In this document: piece after piece, positions 1-9,583 of the stretch
Layout: each line of letters starts with the position of its first letter
How positions within the stretch are numbered: position 1 is the first letter of the stretch
From: Nocardia ignorata NBRC 108230
Lineage (GTDB): Bacteria; Actinomycetota; Actinomycetes; Mycobacteriales; Mycobacteriaceae
Assembly (NCBI RefSeq): GCF_001612905.1
Contig: NZ_BDBI01000002.1
Span: 248,001 to 312,000, forward strand
Direction of reading: 5' to 3'
Length of the DNA stretch: 64,000 bases
The notes under the pieces: generated by a model
Seen by the model: the letters and a program-made list of their open reading frames with translations, nothing else
Databases searched by the model: none
What the model was told of the DNA's origin: nothing
Position numbers and translations under genes: made by a program

Positions 1-3000
1 CATGAGGGTGGCGAGTACGGGGGACTGACGGGTGAAGGGTGCGGCGGGTGCTCGCCGCGAAGGTGTGGTCTGCGGGCGATCGAGGACGGAGGCGCCACCT
101 CGACCGCTCGGTCGGCTCGCGGCCTGCGCGGGATAAGGCTGCGGCGCGGCCCCCTGTATTGCGGAGTGCTGGGTCGTCGCCGTGAATCCAGGGGGCCACG
201 TCCCTGTTGGTACAGGTGCGAATCCCGGCGTGGCAGGGGCCGTCGACCCGGGCAGGGTCGTGCCGAAGTGGTTGCCTGCGTCAGCCGAGGGGGAACCGAC
301 GAGTGGCGCTGCGGGCGGGAAAGTGGTTGCGGGCGGGACGGAGCCGAATCGGGGCGTGCCTGCGGTTGAGGGGATGCCGGTCAGCGCAGATCCGGCTGAA
401 CTCGTGCCGAATGTTGTGGGAGTGCCGGCCGGTGAACCAACGTCGGCCAGTGAACCGACGTCGGACGGCGAACCTAGGTCGGCCGCCGACGAGTCGGGGC
501 CAGACGGCGCCGAACCGGGGCCGGACGGCGCCGAACCGGGTGACGTGTCGGGGTTCGGGGTGATGGCAGTGAGGACATCGGTAATCCACTGGTCGGCGGC
601 GTCGTCGAAATCGGGTTCGCTGTCGACGCGGGGGAGTAGGCGGTGGGCGCCACGGGCGGAGAGGAGGGTGTCGAGGGTGCGGCCGTGGCCGCAGAAGTCG
701 TCGTAGGAGGAGTCGCCGAGGGCGAATACCGCGTAGCGGATACGAGGCAGGCGCAGCGCGTCGTCCTCGAGCCGGGCGAGGAAATCGGCGCCGTTGTCGG
801 GCGGTCCGCCGTCACCGAATGTGCTCGTGACGACGAGAACATCACCATCGAGTGCGGTCGGTTCGCAGGAGTCCATGTCGAGCAGCTTGGGCGCGAACCC
901 GCCATCGGCGAGCCGCGCCGCCACCGAGGCGGCCAGCTCCTCAGCGTTGCCGGTTTGCGAAGCCCACAACACCGTCACGGTTGTGGATAACGCACCACCC
1001 GCTCCCGGCTCGGCTCCGCCCGCCGAGACGCCTACGGCACCCGGTCGGCCGGGAACCGCATCGACGGTGGGTCCGCCGTTGGCCACCGCACCGCCTGAGC
1101 TGAAGTCTCCGAAGGGAGGGTTATCGAACGGCTGCCCACCGACCGGCATTCCGGTGTCAGGGCTGCCGGCGGATTCACCGGCAGTGCCGGGACCCCTGGA
1201 GTACGCGCCGGCCAACATGCCGTCGATCCACAAGCGGGCCTGCGGTGACAGCGGGGCGGTGGCAGGCAGCACGGGCTGACCGGACACCGGAAGAGTTTGC
1301 AGCGCAGCGAGATACCCACCGAGATAGACGCGCTCGGCCTCGCTGAGTAACGGCGAGATCCCCGCGTCGAGCCCGAGCATCACAGCCAACGGATGCGGAC
1401 CACCGTGACCGGGCCCCGGGACCGCCGGGCTCTCCGGGGCGAACCCGACCGGTTGACGGGTGTCGGCCGACGGCTGACCAGTGTGCACGGTCGGCGGTGC
1501 GGGTTGCCCGGCCGGCATGGCGTGTTGGGGCAGCCGGCCGGCCTCTGGGGAACCTTGCTGAATCGGAACTCCCGTCGAGGATTCCGCCGCCGGACCCACA
1601 CGGCGCAGCGCGACCGCGCACGCCTTGAACTCCGGTTGCAGGGAAGTGGGGTCGACGGCGTCGTTGGTGACGGCGTTGATCGTCAGGTATTCGCCCTGTT
1701 CGTCATTCCAGTGGAAAGGAGCGAAGCAGTCGCCGGGACGGACCCGGTCGCTGATGCGGACCGGGAGAACGGCTCGCCCACGCCGGGAGGCGATTTCGAG
1801 CTGATCGCCAGGTTTCAGGTCGAGGCGGGCGGCGTCGTCGGGGTGCACCTCGACGAACGGTTCCGGGTCGAGTTTGGTCAGTTTGGTGACCTTGCCGGTC
1901 TTGGTCATGGTGTGCCACTGATGTTGCAGCCGACCGGTATTGAGCAGGAAGGGGTAGTCGTCATCAGGAAGTTCAGCAGCGGGCAGGTGGGGGCGTGGGA
2001 AGAACACCGCGCGCCTGCTCGGCGTGGCGAAGGCCAGCGCGGGGGTGTGACCGTCGGCATCTACGTGCAGCGGCTGGTGGATGCCGTCGTTGCGGTAGCG
2101 GATCGGGTTGCGTGGGCTGTCACTGTCGTTGCACGGCCACTGCATCGGGCCCTCACGCAGGCGGTCGTAACTCATACCGCTCAGGTCGTAACCGGTGGCG
2201 GGATTGGTGAACTGGCGCAACTCGTCGAAAACCTCGGCGCTGGAGGTGAAGTCGAAACCGGGGAAACCCATGGCGGTGGCCACCTGGGCGATGAGCAGCC
2301 AGTCGGGCCGGGCTTCACCGACCGGGTCGACGGATCGGCGCAGCAGGGTGACATTGCGTTCCGAATTCACCATCACCGCATCGCTTTCCGCCCACAGCGT
2401 GGCGGGCAGCAGCAGATCGGCATAGGAGTTGGTCGCGGTCTCGGTGTAGGCGTCCTGCACCACCACCAGTTCGGCCGCCTCGAGCCCGGCGATCACCGTC
2501 TTCCGGTTGGCCACGGTGGCAACGGGATTGGTGCAGATGATCCACGCCGCCTTGATCTCACCGTCGGCCAGACCGGCGAACATGTCGATGGTTCCCTGCC
2601 CCGCTTCGGTGCGCAGCGTGCCCTCGGGCAGTTCCCACGCGGTCTCGACGAAGGCGCGGTCGGCGGGGGAGAGCAGGCTGCGCTGGCCGGGCAGCCCCGG
2701 CCCCATGTAACCCATCTCGCGCCCGCCCATCGCGTTGGGCTGGCCGGTCAGCGAGAACGGCCCGCTGCCGGGTCGGCAGATCGCACCGGTGGCCAGGTGC
2801 AGGTTGATCAGGGCATTGGTGTTCCAGGTGCCGTGCGTGGACTGGTTGAGCCCCATCGTCCACAGCGACATCCACTCGCCCGCCTCGGCGATCATGGTCG
2901 CTGCGGTCCTGATGTCGGCTTCGGGGAGCCCGGTGAGTTCGGCGACCCGTTCCGGCGGGTAGTCGGCGAGGAACTCGGGCATCGCCTCCCAGCCCTCGGT

Positions 3001-3756
3001 GTGTTCGGCGATGAAGTCGGTGTCGATGGCGCCGTCGGCGACGAGCAGGTGCAGCAGGCCGTTGAGCAGGGCGAGGTCGGTACCCGGCGCGATCTGCAGG
3101 AACAGGTCGGCGCGCGCGGCCGTTTCGGTGCGCCGCGGGTCGACCACGATCAGTTTGGCGCCGGCTTTGAGCCGGTCGGCCATACGAAGGAAAAGGATCG
3201 GATGGCAGTCGGCCATGTTCGCGCCGGTGACGAAGAACAGGTCGGCGTGCTCGAAGTCGTCGTAGGAACCGGGGGGTCCGTCGGCACCGAGGGACTGCTT
3301 GTAGCCGGTGCCGGCGCTGGCCATGCACAGCCGCGAGTTGGCTTCGATGTGTTTGGTGCGCAGGTATCCCTTGGCGAGTTTGGTCGCCAGGTATTGGGCT
3401 TCCAGCGACATCTGCCCGGACACGTAGAGCGCGATGGCGTCGGGTCCGTGTTCGTCGAGGATCGCGCGCAGCCGGTCGGCGGTTTCGCGCACCGCGTCGT
3501 CCACAGGCAGCGGGACGGGCGCTTGTCCACGTTCGGGGCGGTGGTAGGCGGTGGTCATCCGGCCGGGCGCCGCCATCATCTCCGCGTGTGTCGCGCCCTT
3601 GGTGCAGAGCCGGCCCGCGTTGGCGGGATGCAGTTTGTCGCCGCTCACCTTGGCGATCACCGGTGCGCCGGACTGGTCGATCGTGGTCCGGACGGAGATG
3701 CCGCAGCCCACGCCGCAGTACGAGCACTGCGTGCGCACAGAGTCGTCGCCGGTCAT
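1..3756 (-). CDS. Assimilatory nitrate reductase fused to a sulfite-reductase-type flavoprotein (3' end beyond window)
   Basis: Reads from ATG at 3756 to base 1 without a stop (1252 codons visible). The N-terminus has a [4Fe-4S] motif (C11, C14, C18, C51) typical of Mo-bisPGD oxidoreductases; C144 in an SRLCMAS context is the likely Mo ligand. The catalytic and MGD-binding domains run to about residue 715. Two helices of the kind that precede flavodoxin in CysJ follow (about 804-820 and 834-850), then a flavodoxin domain with SQTGNA near 930, ending near 1070. A Pro/Gly/Ser/Thr-rich linker of about 155 residues leads to TRQSPVLATLM, which looks like the start of a CysJ FAD-binding domain. The inferred reaction is cytoplasmic nitrate to nitrite with NAD(P)H, without a separate electron-donor subunit. 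The C-terminal FAD/NADP domain is outside the window. Confidence 0.9.
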   Translation of the reverse strand, partial: MTGDDSVRTQCSYCGVGCGISVRTTIDQSGAPVIAKVSGDKLHPANAGRLCTKGATHAEMMAAPGRMTTAYHRPERGQAPVPLPVDDAVRETADRLRAILDEHGPDAIALYVSGQMSLEAQYLATKLAKGYLRTKHIEANSRLCMASAGTGYKQSLGADGPPGSYDDFEHADLFFVTGANMADCHPILFLRMADRLKAGAKLIVVDPRRTETAARADLFLQIAPGTDLALLNGLLHLLVADGAIDTDFIAEHTEGWEAMPEFLADYPPERVAELTGLPEADIRTAATMIAEAGEWMSLWTMGLNQSTHGTWNTNALINLHLATGAICRPGSGPFSLTGQPNAMGGREMGYMGPGLPGQRSLLSPADRAFVETAWELPEGTLRTEAGQGTIDMFAGLADGEIKAAWIICTNPVATVANRKTVIAGLEAAELVVVQDAYTETATNSYADLLLPATLWAESDAVMVNSERNVTLLRRSVDPVGEARPDWLLIAQVATAMGFPGFDFTSSAEVFDELRQFTNPATGYDLSGMSYDRLREGPMQWPCNDSDSPRNPIRYRNDGIHQPLHVDADGHTPALAFATPSRRAVFFPRPHLPAAELPDDDYPFLLNTGRLQHQWHTMTKTGKVTKLTKLDPEPFVEVHPDDAARLDLKPGDQLEIASRRGRAVLPVRISDRVRPGDCFAPFHWNDEQGEYLTINAVTNDAVDPTSLQPEFKACAVALRRVGPAAESSTGVPIQQGSPEAGRLPQHAMPAGQPAPPTVHTGQPSADTRQPVGFAPESPAVPGPGHGGPHPLAVMLGLDAGISPLLSEAERVYLGGYLAALQTLPVSGQPVLPATAPLSPQARLWIDGMLAGAYSRGPGTAGESAGSPDTGMPVGGQPFDNPPFGDFSSGGAVANGGPTVDAVPGRPGAVGVSAGGAEPGAGGALSTTVTVLWASQTGNAEELAASVAARLADGGFAPKLLDMDSCEPTALDGDVLVVTSTFGDGGPPDNGADFLARLEDDALRLPRIRYAVFALGDSSYDDFCGHGRTLDTLLSARGAHRLLPRVDSEPDFDDAADQWITDVLTAITPNPDTSPGSAPSGPGSAPSGPDSSAADLGSPSDVGSLADVGSPAGTPTTFGTSSAGSALTGIPSTAGTPRFGSVPPATTFPPAAPLVGSPSADAGNHFGTTLPGSTAPATPGFAPVPTGTWPPGFTATTQHSAIQGAAPQPYPAQAASRPSGRGGASVLDRPQTTPSRRAPAAPFTRQSPVLATLM

Positions 3757-3874
3757 GCGCGGCCCCCTCGGCATGCTCGGGCGCCCTGCGTGGTGACGCG
3801 GGTAGGCGTGTCCGGGCGCTGACCTGTCATGGCACCGATCATCCGCACCGGGCGTTGCGCTCGATTTAACGAAC

Positions 3875-3890
3875 GTTATGTCCAGGTGAC
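3875..3890 (-). promoter_or_regulatory. Candidate GlnR box upstream of the nitrate reductase
   Basis: Read on the minus strand the site is GTCAC, six bases, ATAAC, which fits the AC-n9-AC half-site layout described for actinobacterial GlnR. It lies about 120 bases upstream of the nitrate reductase start, where nitrogen control would be expected. The rest of 3757-4029 holds no gene. Assigned by eye only; no GlnR gene is in the window. Confidence 0.4.
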
Positions 3891-4029
3891 AATCGACCTC
3901 ACCGGTCGAAATCTCGTCTGTGAGGTTGCCACCGAAATATAGTCCCTGATCAGGGGATCTTTCGAGGTTTGCCGCAGATCCGAGCGGGGGCTCGACGTGA
4001 CCGGACTCACCCGGTGAAATCGGCCCAGG

Positions 4030-4743
4030 TCAGCCCATTTTGTAGCCGCGATGCAGCGCGACGACACCGCCGGTGAGGTCACGCCACTGCACCGAGTCCC
4101 AGCCCGCGTCGGCGATGCGCCTGGCCAGCCTGCGCTGGTTCGGCCACGCCCGGATCGACTCGGCCAGGTACACGTAGGCATCCGGGTTGGAGCTCACCGC
4201 GCGCGCCACCCGCGGCAGCGCCTTCATCAGGTACTCCATGTAGACGGTGCGGAACGGCCCGAACACCGGGGTCGAGAATTCGCACACCACGAGCCGGCCG
4301 CCCGGCTTGGTGACGCGCAGCATCTCGCGCATCGCCAGGTCGATATCGGCCACATTGCGCAAACCGAAGGAGATGGTCACCGCATCGAACGAGTCGTCGG
4401 CGAACGGCAACGCCATCGCGTCGCCCGCCACCATCGGTACCTGCCGGAACCGGCCCGCGGCGAGCATGCCCTGGGAGAAGTCGGCGGCCACACACCAGGC
4501 GCCGGACTTGCCGAGTTCCACGGTGGACACACCGGTGCCCGCGGCCAGGTCGAGCACCCGCTCACCGGGGCGAAGGGCGAGCGCGCGTCGTGTCGCCCAC
4601 CGCCAGTACCGGTCCTGACCACCGGAGATGACCGTGTTGGTGAGGTCGTAGCGTTTCGCCACACCGTCGAACATCGACGCGACCTCGTGGGGTTGCTTGT
4701 CCAGCGAAGCCCGAATCGGTTCCCGCTGCTCTGTTGTCGCCAC
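4030..4743 (-). CDS. menG: Demethylmenaquinone methyltransferase
   Basis: 237 residues, normal length for MenG/UbiE. The SAM-binding motif [12 protein letters not shown] is at 63-74, with the family signatures YDLTN (32-36), GDAMALPF and GLRNVADI following. It methylates demethylmenaquinone with S-adenosylmethionine, the last step of menaquinone synthesis. The gene sits 27 bp downstream of mgtA on the same strand, the arrangement of Rv0557-Rv0558, and menJ and grcC1 lie nearby, so the neighbourhood is a quinone/isoprenoid block. Confidence 0.95.
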   Translation of the reverse strand: MATTEQREPIRASLDKQPHEVASMFDGVAKRYDLTNTVISGGQDRYWRWATRRALALRPGERVLDLAAGTGVSTVELGKSGAWCVAADFSQGMLAAGRFRQVPMVAGDAMALPFADDSFDAVTISFGLRNVADIDLAMREMLRVTKPGGRLVVCEFSTPVFGPFRTVYMEYLMKALPRVARAVSSNPDAYVYLAESIRAWPNQRRLARRIADAGWDSVQWRDLTGGVVALHRGYKMG

Positions 4744-4770
4744 GATTCGAGCTTATCCGCCCGCTCGGGG

Positions 4771-5913
4771 CTAGGCCGAGCGCGGCAACCGCTGCCGCAT
4801 CCCGGTGACGTCGGCGTAGTGGCCCATCAGTTCGGTGCAGATGGCGGGCCAGGTGCGGTGCAGCACCGACTTGCGAGCCGCGGCCGCGAACCGGGCACGC
4901 TGATCGGCATCGCGCAGCGCCGACACCGCGCTCGGCAGCAGTTCGGCGAACCGGTCCACCGGCAGGAGATAACCGTTGCGGCAGTGCGCGATCAGGTCAC
5001 GTGGCCCACCGGCGTCGGGCCCGATCACCGGCACCCCCGACGACAACGCTTCCTGCACGCCCTGGCAGAACGTCTCGTGCTCGCCCGGATGCACCATGAC
5101 ATCGAGGCTGGCGTAATGGGTGGCCAGTTCGGACCCGCCCAGTTCGCCGGTGAACACCGCGCGGGGCATCAGCCTGCTCAGCCGCGCCCGCTCCGGCCCG
5201 TCACCGACCACGACGAGCTGAACGGACGGGTCATCGGCGAGCGCGGCCAACCGGTCCACATGCTTCTCCGGCGCGAGCCTGCCGACGAACCCGACCACCA
5301 ACCGTTCGCTCGATCCCAGCCAGCTCGCCCGCAGTTCGGCACTGCGCGCGGCCGGGTTGAACCGGTCGACATCCACGCCGCGCCCCCACCGGTGCACCCG
5401 GGGAATTCCGTGTTCGGCCAGGTCGGCCGCGGCGGCCGACGACGGGGCGAGCGTGCGCGTGGCTCCCTCGTGGATCCGGCGCGTCCACGCCCAAGCCGCC
5501 CGTGCCGCCAGTCCGAGCCCGTAGCTCTTGGCGAAACCGGCCACATCGGTCTGGTACACCGCGATCGAGGGCAGGTCGAGGCGGGTGGCGGCGGCGAGCC
5601 CGCCCGCGCCCAGCAGAAATGGCGAGGCCAAATGCACCACGTCCGGGTCGAACTCGGCGATCGCGGCGGTGATCCCGGGTTGTGGCAGGCCGACGGGCAG
5701 CGAACTCACCTTCGGCACCATCATCGCGGGCACCCGATGCACCGGGAACCGGCCGTGCAGGCGCGGGGCGGGCGGTGCGCCGCGCAGCGTATCGGGCGCC
5801 ACGATCATGGCATCGTGCCCGTGCTGCTCCAGGTGATCGAGCACCCGGAGCACGGAATTGACGACGCCGTTCATGTTCGGCAGGAAAGACTCCGAGACGA
5901 TGGCTACGCGCAC
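4771..5913 (-). CDS. mgtA: GDP-mannose-dependent alpha-mannosyltransferase, GT4 family
   Basis: 380 residues with the two-Rossmann GT-B fold: N-terminal [11 protein letters not shown] acceptor loop, then [10 protein letters not shown] at the start of the donor domain and the EX7E-type element in [15 protein letters not shown]. In mycobacteria and corynebacteria MgtA adds mannose to glucuronosyl-diacylglycerol as an anchor for lipomannan-like glycolipids; the assignment here rests on sequence resemblance plus linkage to menG. A related PimB-type mannosyltransferase is the main alternative. Cytoplasmic face of the membrane is inferred. Confidence 0.8.
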   Translation of the reverse strand: MRVAIVSESFLPNMNGVVNSVLRVLDHLEQHGHDAMIVAPDTLRGAPPAPRLHGRFPVHRVPAMMVPKVSSLPVGLPQPGITAAIAEFDPDVVHLASPFLLGAGGLAAATRLDLPSIAVYQTDVAGFAKSYGLGLAARAAWAWTRRIHEGATRTLAPSSAAAADLAEHGIPRVHRWGRGVDVDRFNPAARSAELRASWLGSSERLVVGFVGRLAPEKHVDRLAALADDPSVQLVVVGDGPERARLSRLMPRAVFTGELGGSELATHYASLDVMVHPGEHETFCQGVQEALSSGVPVIGPDAGGPRDLIAHCRNGYLLPVDRFAELLPSAVSALRDADQRARFAAAARKSVLHRTWPAICTELMGHYADVTGMRQRLPRSA

Positions 5914-5986
5914 ACTCCAAGAGTGACCGCCACACCGCGCGCCACGCCCACACCGACGTGAAGCCGGGGCGAACAGCAGGGGAAAG

Positions 5987-6424
5987 TTACCGCTGTCTGC
6001 GCCGCACCAGCCACAGGGCGGGCAGCGCGAGCGCCCACACCACCACGATCACCGACGCGGCGGGCACGATCGCCACCCGCGCGTCGCGTCCGGCCACCCG
6101 GACCAGGTCGGGGTCGCGGGTGCTGTACTCCACGTTGATGCGCTGACCGGCGGTGAGATTGGTGGGGTAGAGGATCCCGACCTTCGGATTGTGGGTGACG
6201 CTGTCGGGCGTCACATACATCACCGCCGAGCGCAGCCGCCCCGCCGAGAGCACCTCACCGGAGGTCACCCCACGGTTGTGCTCGATCTCGTAGTCGTTGC
6301 GCCACGCCGCGAGCACCAGCAGCACCATGAGCACGCTGATCACCGTCGCGGTACCGAGGATTCCGGTACGAACCCGCCGCAGGCGATCGGAGTACCTATC
6401 CGACTGGCTGGTTTCCGACACCAC
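5987..6424 (-). CDS. Two-helix membrane protein, DUF3592-like
   Basis: 145 residues. One hydrophobic helix lies near residues 25-45 and another near 120-138, with a soluble stretch of about 70 residues between them (containing [27 protein letters not shown]) that resembles DUF3592 domains. M. tuberculosis has a small membrane protein, Rv0556, in the equivalent place beside mgtA. No catalytic residues are apparent and the function is unknown. It ends 73 bp before the mgtA start, so it could be the first gene of the mgtA-menG run. Confidence 0.75.
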   Translation of the reverse strand: MVSETSQSDRYSDRLRRVRTGILGTATVISVLMVLLVLAAWRNDYEIEHNRGVTSGEVLSAGRLRSAVMYVTPDSVTHNPKVGILYPTNLTAGQRINVEYSTRDPDLVRVAGRDARVAIVPAASVIVVVWALALPALWLVRRRQR

Positions 6425-6461
6425 GCCACCCTAACGGTGGGCTGCACTAGCGTGTGCCACC

Positions 6462-6962
6462 ATGTCCCGAAAATTCAGCTTCACCGTGCCCTATGCCGTC
6501 CCGGTCGAAGATCTTCACCGGGCACTCGTCGACGACGCGATCTGGCAGGAGCGGTTCGCCGCCGCCGAGACCGCGACGCTGGAACTCTCCCATCCCGACG
6601 GACCGGATTCGATCCGCATCGAGATGACCGAAACACCCGGCCGGGACAAGGTTCCCGCGCTGGTCCGCAAGGTTCTCAAGAGCGATCTCGTGCTCGCCCG
6701 CACCGATGTCTGGCAGCCACTGGGCGGCGAGGTCGCCAAGGGCAGCTTCACCGGGCGCACCGGCGGCATCACCACCGAGATGTCGGGCACCTACGAGCTG
6801 CGTCCCACCGCCGAGGGCAGCGAGATCGAGGTCGTCGGCACCGTCACCGTGAAGGTGCCCCTGGTGGGCGGCGCCATCGAGCCGCTGGCCGAACAACTGC
6901 ACCAGCGCGTCCTCAACAGCGAACGCAAGTTCATCGAGGGCTGGTTCGCGAAGCTCAGCTGA
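6462..6962 (+). CDS. DUF2505 family protein
   Basis: 166 residues, no signal peptide or membrane segment; the fold suggested by the pattern is a SRPBCC-like lipid-binding cup (DUF2505), common as single genes in actinobacteria. No ribosome binding site precedes the ATG, but a -10 element TAGCGT lies at 6448-6453, eight bases before the start, so a leaderless message is likely. Its stop codon overlaps the convergent menJ stop in the palindrome TCAGCTGA. Function unknown; a lipid- or quinone-related role is only a guess from the neighbours. Confidence 0.8.
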   Translation: MSRKFSFTVPYAVPVEDLHRALVDDAIWQERFAAAETATLELSHPDGPDSIRIEMTETPGRDKVPALVRKVLKSDLVLARTDVWQPLGGEVAKGSFTGRTGGITTEMSGTYELRPTAEGSEIEVVGTVTVKVPLVGGAIEPLAEQLHQRVLNSERKFIEGWFAKLS

Positions 6963-8220
6963 ACGGCGCCAGTTCGTCGGCGCGTAGGGAAGCGCGACCG
7001 GCCGTTCGCCACAGGCGGGCGGTCAGGTCGTCGTCCTCGTCGGTCACCAGGTTGCCCATCACGCGAACGGCGGTGCGCTGCAAGTACTTCGAGCGCATCA
7101 CCGGCGGGCCGCCGAGGGGGACCATCTTCGGGTGCGTGGCCAGCCCGGCCAGCCTGCGCGCCACGGAGAACGTGCGCCCGTAGCGCTCGCGCAGCAGTTG
7201 CGGCCACACCCGCGTCAGGTCCGGTTCGTCGAGCAGGTCGGCGAGCAGATGACCGCCTTCGAGCCCGTAGTCGATGCCTTCGCCGTTGAGCGGATTCACG
7301 CAGCCCGCGGCGTCACCGACCAGCACCCAGTTACGTCCGGCCACGTTCGACACCGCCCCGCCCATCGGCAGCAGCGCCGAGGCCACCGCGCGCAGTTCGC
7401 CCTCGAACTCCCATTCCTCGCGACGCAGCCGGGTGTAGTGCTCGAGCAGCGGTTTCAGCGCGATATGCGACGGCCGTGCCTCGGTGGCCAGCGAACCGAC
7501 ACCGATGTTCACCTCACCGTTGCCGAGCGGGAAGATCCAGCCGTAGCCGGGGACCAGCTGGTCGTCGGCATTGCGCAATTCCAGGTGCGAGGAGATCCAC
7601 TGGTCGTCGCTGCGGCCGGAGGTGATGTAGGCGCGGGCGGCGGTGCCGTAGGCGTAGCGGCGATGCCAGGTGCGGCCGAGCTGTTTGCCGACGGGGGAGC
7701 GAACCCCATCGGCGACGACGAGCACCCGGCAGTTCACGGTGTGCGTGGTGTCGCCGATACGCACGGTCACCCCGGTGACCCGGTCTCCGTCGCGCAGCAC
7801 CTCGGTGACCTTCGCGCCGTCGACCATCCGGGCACCGGACTTGATCGCCGTCTCCCGCAACGTGTTGTCGAGTTCGGTTCGCGCAACGGCACTTCCGTAG
7901 GTGGGGAACGACCCGCCCGGCCAGGGCAGCAGTGCCTCACGCCCGAACCCGGCCATCCGCAAACCATGGTTCACCGTGTGCGCACGCAACCACTCGCCGA
8001 GCCCGAGATGTTCCAATTCGGCGGTGGCGCGCGGGGTGAGACCGTCACCGCAGGTCTTGTCGCGCGGGAAGACGGCCGAATCGAGCAGCAGCACATCGCG
8101 TCCGGCGCGGGCCGCCCACGCCGCCGAGGCGGAACCCGCAGGTCCGGCCCCCACCACGAGCACCTCTACGGTGTCGGGCAGCGTCGCGTGGTCGGCGGGG
8201 ACGACATCCGGTGAACCCAT
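6955..8220 (-). CDS. menJ: Menaquinone reductase MenJ (geranylgeranyl reductase family flavoprotein)
   Basis: 421 residues with an N-terminal FAD Rossmann motif GAGPAG (24-29), the central GDGLTPRA motif and the C-terminal FAD-contact motif GDAAGCVNPLNGEGIDYGLEGG region. The M. tuberculosis homologue Rv0561c saturates one isoprene unit of menaquinone to give MK-9(II-H2). It is divergent from grcC1, which makes the polyprenyl chain, and both lie beside menG. The start ATG at 8220 gives the expected length. Confidence 0.9.
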   Translation of the reverse strand: MGSPDVVPADHATLPDTVEVLVVGAGPAGSASAAWAARAGRDVLLLDSAVFPRDKTCGDGLTPRATAELEHLGLGEWLRAHTVNHGLRMAGFGREALLPWPGGSFPTYGSAVARTELDNTLRETAIKSGARMVDGAKVTEVLRDGDRVTGVTVRIGDTTHTVNCRVLVVADGVRSPVGKQLGRTWHRRYAYGTAARAYITSGRSDDQWISSHLELRNADDQLVPGYGWIFPLGNGEVNIGVGSLATEARPSHIALKPLLEHYTRLRREEWEFEGELRAVASALLPMGGAVSNVAGRNWVLVGDAAGCVNPLNGEGIDYGLEGGHLLADLLDEPDLTRVWPQLLRERYGRTFSVARRLAGLATHPKMVPLGGPPVMRSKYLQRTAVRVMGNLVTDEDDDLTARLWRTAGRASLRADELAPFS

Positions 8221-8364
8221 GGCTCAATACTGGCACCTCGCGCGGTTGTGCGAGAGTGTCGGGTACACCGGGAAATCTCACGTGTGACGGGGTTCATCGG
8301 CTGTAGCGCAGGAACACGCTAGGTTGCTACCCGTCGGGGTCGGACGCATCGCTGGGAGAAACTA

Positions 8365-9387
8365 ATGAGCACATCGGCTGTGAGCGACGAGAGCACCGTG
8401 GTTGCCGGGGTCGATCTCGTCGATCCGGAACTCGCCGCCACCGTGCGCGACGGGTTGGCCGCAGTCGAGAAACTGCTCGTCGACGAACTCTCCGACGGCG
8501 AGGAATTCCTGCAGGAGGCCGCGTTACATCTGGCCAGGGCGGGCGGTAAGCGGTTCCGGCCGCTGTTCACGCTGCTCACCGGCCAGCTCGGCCCGAATCC
8601 CACCGATCCCGCGCTGGTCACCGCGGGCACGGTCGTCGAACTCGTGCACCTGGCCACCCTCTACCACGACGACGTGATGGACGAGGCCACCCAGCGCCGC
8701 GGCGCCGAGAGCGTGAATTCGCGCTGGGGCAACAACATCGCCATCCTCGCGGGCGACTACCTCTTCGCTCATGCCTCCCGCCTCACCTCGACCCTCGGCC
8801 CCGACGCGGTGCGCATCATCGCCGAGACGTTCGCCGAGCTGGTCACGGGTCAGATGCGGGAAACCATGGGTGCCAAGCAGACCCAGGACCCCGTCGAGCA
8901 CTACCTGAAGGTGGTGTGGGAGAAGACCGGTTCGCTCATCGCCGCCGCGGGCCGCTTCGGTGGCACCTTCTCCGGCGCCGACAGCGACCACGTCGAACGC
9001 CTGGCCCGCCTCGGTGACGCGGTCGGTACCGCCTTCCAGATCTCCGACGACATCATCGACATCTCCTCGTCGTCGGAACAGTCCGGCAAGACGCCCGGCA
9101 CCGACCTGCGCGAAGGCGTGCACACCCTGCCCGTGCTCTACGCCCTGCGCGAGTCCGGCGCCGACGGCGACCGCCTGCGCACCCTGCTCGACCACCCGCT
9201 CGACACCGATGCCGAGGTCGACGAGGCCCTGGAACTGCTGCGCCGCTCGCCCGGCATGGCGATGGCCAAGGACAAGCTGCAGGAATACGCCGACCTGGCC
9301 GACGCCGAACTGGCCGCCCTGCCGGCAGGCCCCGCCAACGACGCCCTCACCCGCCTCGTCCGCTACACCATCGAACGAGTCGGCTGA
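8365..9387 (+). CDS. grcC1: Long-chain all-trans polyprenyl diphosphate synthase
   Basis: 340 residues. The first Asp-rich motif DDVMD is at 102-106 and the second, DDIID, at 228-232; GGKRFRP at 60-66 is the other family signature. It condenses isopentenyl diphosphate units into the polyprenyl tail used by menaquinone. The start is supported by GGGAGA eight bases upstream. Synteny with Rv0562 beside menJ supports the side-chain role; chain length cannot be told from sequence alone. Confidence 0.9.
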   Translation: MSTSAVSDESTVVAGVDLVDPELAATVRDGLAAVEKLLVDELSDGEEFLQEAALHLARAGGKRFRPLFTLLTGQLGPNPTDPALVTAGTVVELVHLATLYHDDVMDEATQRRGAESVNSRWGNNIAILAGDYLFAHASRLTSTLGPDAVRIIAETFAELVTGQMRETMGAKQTQDPVEHYLKVVWEKTGSLIAAAGRFGGTFSGADSDHVERLARLGDAVGTAFQISDDIIDISSSSEQSGKTPGTDLREGVHTLPVLYALRESGADGDRLRTLLDHPLDTDAEVDEALELLRRSPGMAMAKDKLQEYADLADAELAALPAGPANDALTRLVRYTIERVG

Positions 9388-9456
9388 CCCGGAACTTCTC
9401 GCCCCCCGCACCCGTTCACTGAACGCGAGCAACCCGTCCGGATCCGAAAGCAACAC

Positions 9457-9500
9457 CTGATCTCGTACGGACATGGGTAACTCGCCGGGAACGGGCTGAC
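9457..9500 (-). repeat. Copy A of a 44-bp dispersed repeat
   Basis: Read on the minus strand this segment matches 11320-11363 at 36 of 44 positions, with an unbroken 13-base core GAGTTACCCATGT. It sits in the 196-bp gap between grcC1 and htpX, which holds no convincing gene. Origin unknown. Confidence 0.6.
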
Positions 9501-9583
9501 CAGACCCTCCACCTCTGTCTGGCCGCCAACGCGAGCCCGCCCGCACCGGAGTCTGGCCAAAAATCGCGGAGAGGCGGAACAGC

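Noticed and set aside
1393..3822. 809-residue plus-strand open frame
   Set aside because: It is antisense to the nitrate reductase; open because of high GC at third positions, with no recognisable domain.
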